This document shows positions 59,250 through 64,000 of a DNA stretch of 64,000 nt, one piece after another. Position numbers and translations under genes: made by a program. Below the pieces are notes generated by a model. That model worked only from the letters and a program-made list of their open reading frames with translations, searched no databases and was not told the DNA's origin. Location of the stretch: NCBI RefSeq assembly GCF_036711975.1, contig NC_091971.1:5277501-5341500 (forward strand), read 5' to 3'. Within the stretch, counting starts at the first letter, position 1, and every line of letters starts with the position of its first letter. Source of the stretch: Onthophagus taurus. Taxonomy: Eukaryota; Arthropoda; Insecta; Coleoptera; Scarabaeidae.

Positions 59250-60190
59250 GATTTTTGTAATAAGATCCGGAGTATTACTTTGCGTTTGGGATCATTTGAA
59301 GTTGGTTTGGAGTTGGATTCAGTAGTTTTTGAGTTAGATTCACTTGTTTTGGAGTTAGTTTGTATTGGTTTAGAGTTGAATTCGTTTGCTTTTCTTTGAG
59401 GTTAGGTTATTTTGCTTTGCAATTAGCTCGATTCCTTTTTAGGGTTGCGTTAAATTCTCAAAGGTTTGGAGTTACGTCACATTGTGGTTGAGTTGACGTT
59501 CTTCAACACCTGATATATCCAAAACAACAGCTTTTGATGTATTCTGATACTTGATACACCAAGAATTACTGTTTTTGACATTTGATATATTGAGAATAAG
59601 TAGTTTAGACATTCCTCGACGATTGACACATCAAGAATGAGAGTTATTGCAACCTTTGATATTTTTCATACCGGTAATAAGAGTTGTTGACATTCTGCAA
59701 AATTTTATTTATCCGGAACAAGAGCTTTTGAGGTCTTCTGACACTTGATATGACTGAGAATAAGAATTTTAGACATCCCTCAAAGCTTGACATATCAAAA
59801 ACGGGAGTTTTTGACATTCTTCGACACTTGATTCATCAGAAACAAGAACTTCCGAAGTCTACTAACAGTTGAATAACCAATAACTATTATTTTTGAGAAA
59901 TAACAAATCATACTCAGGTGTTACTAGCACTTGGTATCAATAAAATATCACGAAGTTGTGTTTTTGACATTTCATACACTGAGAAGGAGAATTTTAGACA
60001 TCCCTGAACTTTTGACATGTCAAAACCGAGAGTTATTGCATCCTTTTAAACTTCATGTATCAATAATAAGAGTTTTTGACACTTTTCAAAATTTGATTTA
60101 TCCAAAATAAGAGTTTTTGTGGTCTTCTGACTCTTGATATATCAAGAATTATTGGTTTTGACATTTGATACACTGAAGAACAAGAATTTT
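59250..60190 (+). repeat. Degenerate short tandem repeats
   Basis: The first part (59,270-59,480) repeats a GTTTTGGAGTTAG-like phrase about every 30-40 bp. The second part repeats TTTTTGACATT ... ACTTGATATATCAAGAA at about 55-65-bp spacing. Units are strongly diverged, which suggests an old array. Confidence 0.6.
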
Positions 60191-60240
60191 AGATATCTTC
60201 TCTCTCTACCTTCAATAACTCTATCGATCCTTAGCCTCCC

Positions 60241-60456
60241 TCATTCATTTCTGAACCCAAGTATATCCTGTGAAGCAGTTGCTTCGGTATTCTTCCCTCC
60301 TTCACCTTGTCCAAATGTCTTGCCTATTGCAATATTTGGATCTTGATGTACTCTGAGAGCATTGGCTCCTTGTAGTAGCTGTATACTTCTACCACTTTTC
60401 ACATTCATAAATTTAAGCAATTTGAGTATTTTAGTGCTATTAATGGCATATTGCAA
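60241..60456 (-). other. Unidentified 71-codon frame
   Basis: The translation has normal amino-acid composition (SGRSIQLLQGANALRVHQDP, then a TFGQGEGGKN stretch) and is richer in GC than the DNA around it, which is unlike the chance frames nearby. It has no splice context and I cannot name the family. It could be a processed pseudogene fragment or a captured exon. Confidence 0.3.
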
Positions 60457-60667
60457 GTCATGTATTACATCAGTAATGTAATTTAGAGAATGTGTGGTTG
60501 AGCAGTTAAGGTTTTACCTCAATAGTTTCTTTTTCTCAAAACTTAGGTTGATAAACATTCTCCTAACAACTTAGAAAACCTAAATGAAGTAATTTGCATT
60601 GAATTTCGCCTCGTACCATTCAAAAGCATTTATGTTTTAAGCAATAATGTATTCAATGATTTTTTAA

Positions 60668-60790
60668 ATGTTATACGCTTCTTACAAACTAGATGGTCCA
60701 TGGGAAAAGTTTAATCGTGTGAGATACAATCGACCTTCATTACTTCGTGGAGGAGCAATTTGGCATCAAAAAACCTTGATTCTTAATTGA
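60668..60790 (+). other. Unidentified 41-codon frame
   Basis: Reads KLDGPWEKFNRVRYNRPSLL and continues GGAIWHQ before a stop. The composition is protein-like, but it is short and isolated, and I recognise no family. It may be the tail of a retroposed gene. Confidence 0.2.
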
Positions 60791-62396
60791 AACATTTCTA
60801 ATTCGATTTTATAATTATCTTTCAATAAAAAAGATGTTTCTTTAATTAACAGATTATATCAATCAAATGGTTGTTATTACCAAGAAGAAGTTATGGATCT
60901 TGAATGTTATGACAAGAAGGATAACATCCAGAACATTGCAGTAAGGACACTACAAAGTATTTCATGATAAAGCACAAAAGAGTCAAGATGATTAGCAAAT
61001 AAAGACATCAAGGAGGAAAGAATAGATAAATAAATTTAACAAGGTCAGTATCTTTATATGTTAACATTAAATAGTGAAGGTGATTAAACAACTTAAAGTA
61101 TTCTTGAGATATTAAATAACTCAATTGCATTTTAAAAAATACATTCTTGCATAATAATACGTTTTCGTTCAAGTTTAAACGTATAATTGTCTATATACTA
61201 AACATAGATATTGAACAACTTTCAGCCTTTCAATTGCGACTTGAACCATTCTTGGTATGCAAGTATCTTATTGATACAGTGTAAACCTTTTAAAGTTAAA
61301 AGAGAAAGGATCTAAATACTAATAAATTTGTTGTTGTTTTTTTTATTGGAATCCATCCCAGGATTAAAACTTGTAACTCATTGAGCACTTGTTATGCACG
61401 TAACGCCAATTATTTTTTAAATGTTAGATACCTCAAGGTTACTGATATCTATATACACTTATTTTCTACTTTCCATAAGTAAATATCAAAAAATAGTTGT
61501 GGTAAATTGCTAAAACGTGATATATACTTGATAAATTTAAATTTAAAACGAATTTAAAAAAATCCAGTTTGGATTTCTTGGTATTTAACATTATTGGAAT
61601 TTTTTTTTGGGAAGTACCAGTTCAAATGGCACAATAAAATTCGACTTTCTAGTGCAATAAAAACCGATACGGTTTATTTTAAGATTTACGCTTTTTACCA
61701 AACTTTCCCATTTTCTTTGCTTTCTCTTCTTCATAAAATAAGATATCATCTTACAACAACTAGAAAGAAAAATTATTTTATACCTGACTGCTATGAGCTA
61801 TCTCCATATTCGATGTTCCATTTGAATGACGTGAAGGCATTCTTTATTAAAAAATAATCACCCCACAACAAAATTAAAAAAAAAACTTTAAATCACAAAA
61901 ATTTAAAAACATCAATTTAAAAAATTACTAATTATTTTTCATTAATTTGAATTAAACTTAATATAAATTTTAATTTATTGTTTTTATTACTTCATATTTA
62001 GAGACCAATCAAATTCACAACCTATGGCTATTTAAAACTATTTCGAACCGTTTTAAACGAGCGCGGTTTCTTACTCGTTCGGGTTTCAAGCGAACACTGT
62101 ATTGGATCTTGTTGAATATCTCAATGTCGTTTTTGTATTGTTGGTGTGCGCAGAGAGGAAGGTGGGGCCACGTTCACTTTACAACCTGTTAATTCTACTT
62201 CAGAAAGTTAAATGTAACTCTTCGTTCAACACCAAAAATGTTTTTATCATAATTTATATAGTATAAAAATTATGATTATAAATTTTTAATTCCTTGTAGA
62301 GTTCGATTAAAAAAAGCAATCTTAACACATTGTAGAAAGTTAACAAAGAAATTTATTTAAATAAATAATTCAAATCACGAAGTGAATTTCACTTAC

Positions 62397-62531
62397 CTCA
62401 ATGTACTCATTGTTTTCTTCAAAACACTCTGAATAACAATTATCCTCGTCAGTTTTTAGTCGCGTGTAATTGAATTTTTTCCTAAATAATTTTACACTTT
62501 TTAAGGATAATTCTAAACCCGCTGAGAACAT
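62397..62531 (-). CDS. Alternative first coding exon of the DPP4-like gene (45 codons)
   Basis: The open frame starts with ATG at 62531 after an in-frame stop at about 62,545. It runs 45 codons with protein-like content (KSVKLFRKKFNYTRLKTDED, ending ENNEYIE) and ends at a perfect GTAAGT donor. It ends in phase 0, as does the 7-codon exon 1 at 57349-57329, so it can splice to DPP4 exon 2 (DLIISKGRRKK) and give about 825 residues with a longer cytosolic tail. No other downstream acceptor belongs to an obvious different gene. This is an inference from phase and position; a separate small gene is the alternative. Confidence 0.6.
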
Positions 62532-63234
62532 CTCCCAGCATTTCTAAGCCAGAAAATGAATCAACGAAGAGCTCTATTGGCTTTTACTCGTTTAATGCAC
62601 TTTCTCTTAAAACGTCTTGCAAAAGACCGTTTTAACCCGATCTTAAAGCCAAGGTTGTTTTAAAACATACCAAGTCAAACGATTTTCATGTATTATTTGA
62701 ATTATAATTAAGTTGTTGTTGTTAATGTGTTAATTTAATTTAAAAATTTATAATAAATAAGAATATTAAAAAAAAATAATGATCAAATATGAACTAATTC
62801 GAATAAATAAGAATTTGATTAGGAGTAATAATTAAATCTAATTAAATTATTCTTTGTTGTTTAGAATTTAACTTTTAAAAAAAGTAAAATATATAGGGTT
62901 GATTTAGTAGGCAACCATTTTAACAAAAATCTGTTATCCATAAAATGGCGTTAGTTAACAGACTGTTTAGCGGGATGTGGTAGTTCTCTTAGATTTTATT
63001 AAAATTTAATATTATTTATAATTAATAAGTCGCAAACATTTAATTTCATTTTTTATCTATATCAACAAAATTATTTTTTTTTTGTAATGTTGTTACATCT
63101 GCCCCACCAACAATCCATAGATAGTAACTAACTTCACATTAATTATACTTGTCAAAATAACTTTAAGCAAACCACGTGTGTAAAAATACGTTTAGCGGCA
63201 TTTTTACCACGTTTTTTTCGATAATTCTATTTCA
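62532..63234. promoter_or_regulatory. Probable divergent promoter region (DPP4-like long form / La)
   Basis: About 700 bp separate two start codons pointing away from each other. It is AT-rich, with a GC-richer stretch at about 62,540-62,670 and no repeats. I see no clear TATA or initiator that I would place exactly. The call rests on gene arrangement. Confidence 0.4.
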
Positions 63235-64000
63235 ATGGCGATCGATTTAGATAAAAAAATCCTCAGGCAAATCGAATATTATTTCGGCGACATCAATTTG
63301 CCCCGCGATAAGTTTATGCAAGAAAAAATTAAAGAAGATGAGGGTTGGGTCGGTTTAGACGTGCTTCTTACGTTTAAACGATTAGCAAGTTTAACAACTG
63401 ACGCCGAAAAGATCGCGAACGTTATTAAAGAAAGTGAGAGCAAATTAATCGAGGTAAGTGAAGACTTAAAAAAATTAAGAAGAAACCCCGAAGTACCGCT
63501 TCCAGAATTAAATGAAGAGCGGCGTAAAGAGTTAATGACTCGTACAGGTTTGTTTAATCACGTAAATCTTTTAGGAATCAATTTAATTAATATTAATTTT
63601 TGTTTTAGCATATGCAAAAGGTTTCCCGTTAGATGAAATCTTAGATAACATCAATGAATTTATGAAAGATCAAGGCGATGTTGAATCGGTGCAAATGCGT
63701 ACTTATAAAGACCCAAAAACTTCAGAACACAAATTTAAAGGATCTTGTTTTATTATTTTTAAAGATATTGATGAATGTAAAAAATTTGTTGAATCTGAAG
63801 GCATAAAATATAAAGAGAAAGATTTATTAAGAAAGATGCAACAAGATTACATTGAAGAAAAACGCAAAGAAACTGAAGAACGTAAAAATAGAAAATCAAA
63901 AAAGAAAGATCAAAATAATCAAGATGAAGACAAAAATGACAATAAAAAGTTCCAAAAAACGTTGGAGTTTCCAAAAGGAGCTGTTGTACATTTCAAAGGA
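63235..64000 (+). CDS. La: La autoantigen homologue (5' part, runs off the window)
   Basis: RNA-binding La protein, a nuclear chaperone that holds the 3' oligo-U tails of new RNA polymerase III transcripts. Exon 1 is 63235-63547 and exon 2 starts at 63609 (donor GTTTGT, acceptor TTTTAG, split codon GCA) and continues beyond position 64000. Residues 5-95 form the La motif, with the typical QIEYYFGDINLPRDKFM and a later FKRLASLTTD. An RRM follows from about residue 107 (VESVQMRTYKD, then GSCFIIFKD). After it comes a Lys/Glu-rich charged stretch (KRKETEERKNRKSKKKDQNN), as in animal La. The start codon follows the context TTTCAATGGCG. The C-terminal RRM2 region lies outside the window. Confidence 0.95.

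Larger units (their letters stand above)
57350..62396. other. No confirmed gene; probable long first intron of DPP4
   Basis: If the exon at 62397-62531 splices to DPP4 exon 2, all of this is intron. It contains degenerate tandem repeats at 59,250-60,190, two short protein-like frames (60241-60456 and 60668-60790), and otherwise AT-rich unique sequence. No transposon ends of the TA type were seen. Confidence 0.5.

Overview
The window looks like AT-rich nuclear DNA from an insect, most likely a beetle. Genes are split by short introns with GT/AG ends, many Tc1/mariner, hAT, copia, non-LTR and hammerhead-ribozyme elements are present, and the gene families are animal ones. The beetle assignment is an inference from the repeat types and the WS/DGAT-like genes. 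I saw no bacterial operon structure, tRNA, rRNA or CRISPR array.

Positions 1-35,500 hold no host protein gene that I can support. The stretch contains a broken copia element with two DNA transposons inside it (4.2-7.2 kb), a hammerhead-ribozyme element split by a DUF7869-type transposon (9.65-11.55 kb), and a non-LTR retrotransposon with two insertions (12.8-15.2 kb). It also has stacked palindromic Tc1/mariner-type elements (17.4-19.7 kb), an inverted cluster with another ribozyme (22.6-23.8 kb), a 69/83-bp tandem array (24.1-24.5 kb) and a 520-bp satellite (28.1-32.0 kb). GC-richer unique islands lie between the repeats.

Positions 35,500-44,400 hold two tandem minus-strand genes for WS/DGAT-like acyltransferases. 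All exons could be joined in frame (489 and 592 residues). The last intron of the first gene carries a hAT-type element swollen by a dimeric 360-bp satellite.

Positions 46,383-52,764 hold an 11-exon plus-strand gene for a large M16 zinc metallopeptidase (1018 residues, inverted HxxEH site). Its introns hold a mariner with a hAT element inside it and a second mariner. It converges on a 12-exon minus-strand gene for a dipeptidyl peptidase 4-like membrane serine protease (787 residues, full Ser-Asp-His triad).

A separate 45-codon exon at 62.4 kb ends in a strong donor in the same phase as DPP4 exon 2. It probably starts a long DPP4 isoform from a promoter shared with the La autoantigen gene (63,235 to window end), which is transcribed the opposite way.

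The most unusual content is the set of type I hammerhead ribozymes on small elements with 11-14-bp target duplications, the TIR-bounded DUF7869 gene, and the hAT element that has become a satellite array. Exon coordinates were worked out by hand from splice sites and reading frame; no alignment or RNA data were available.
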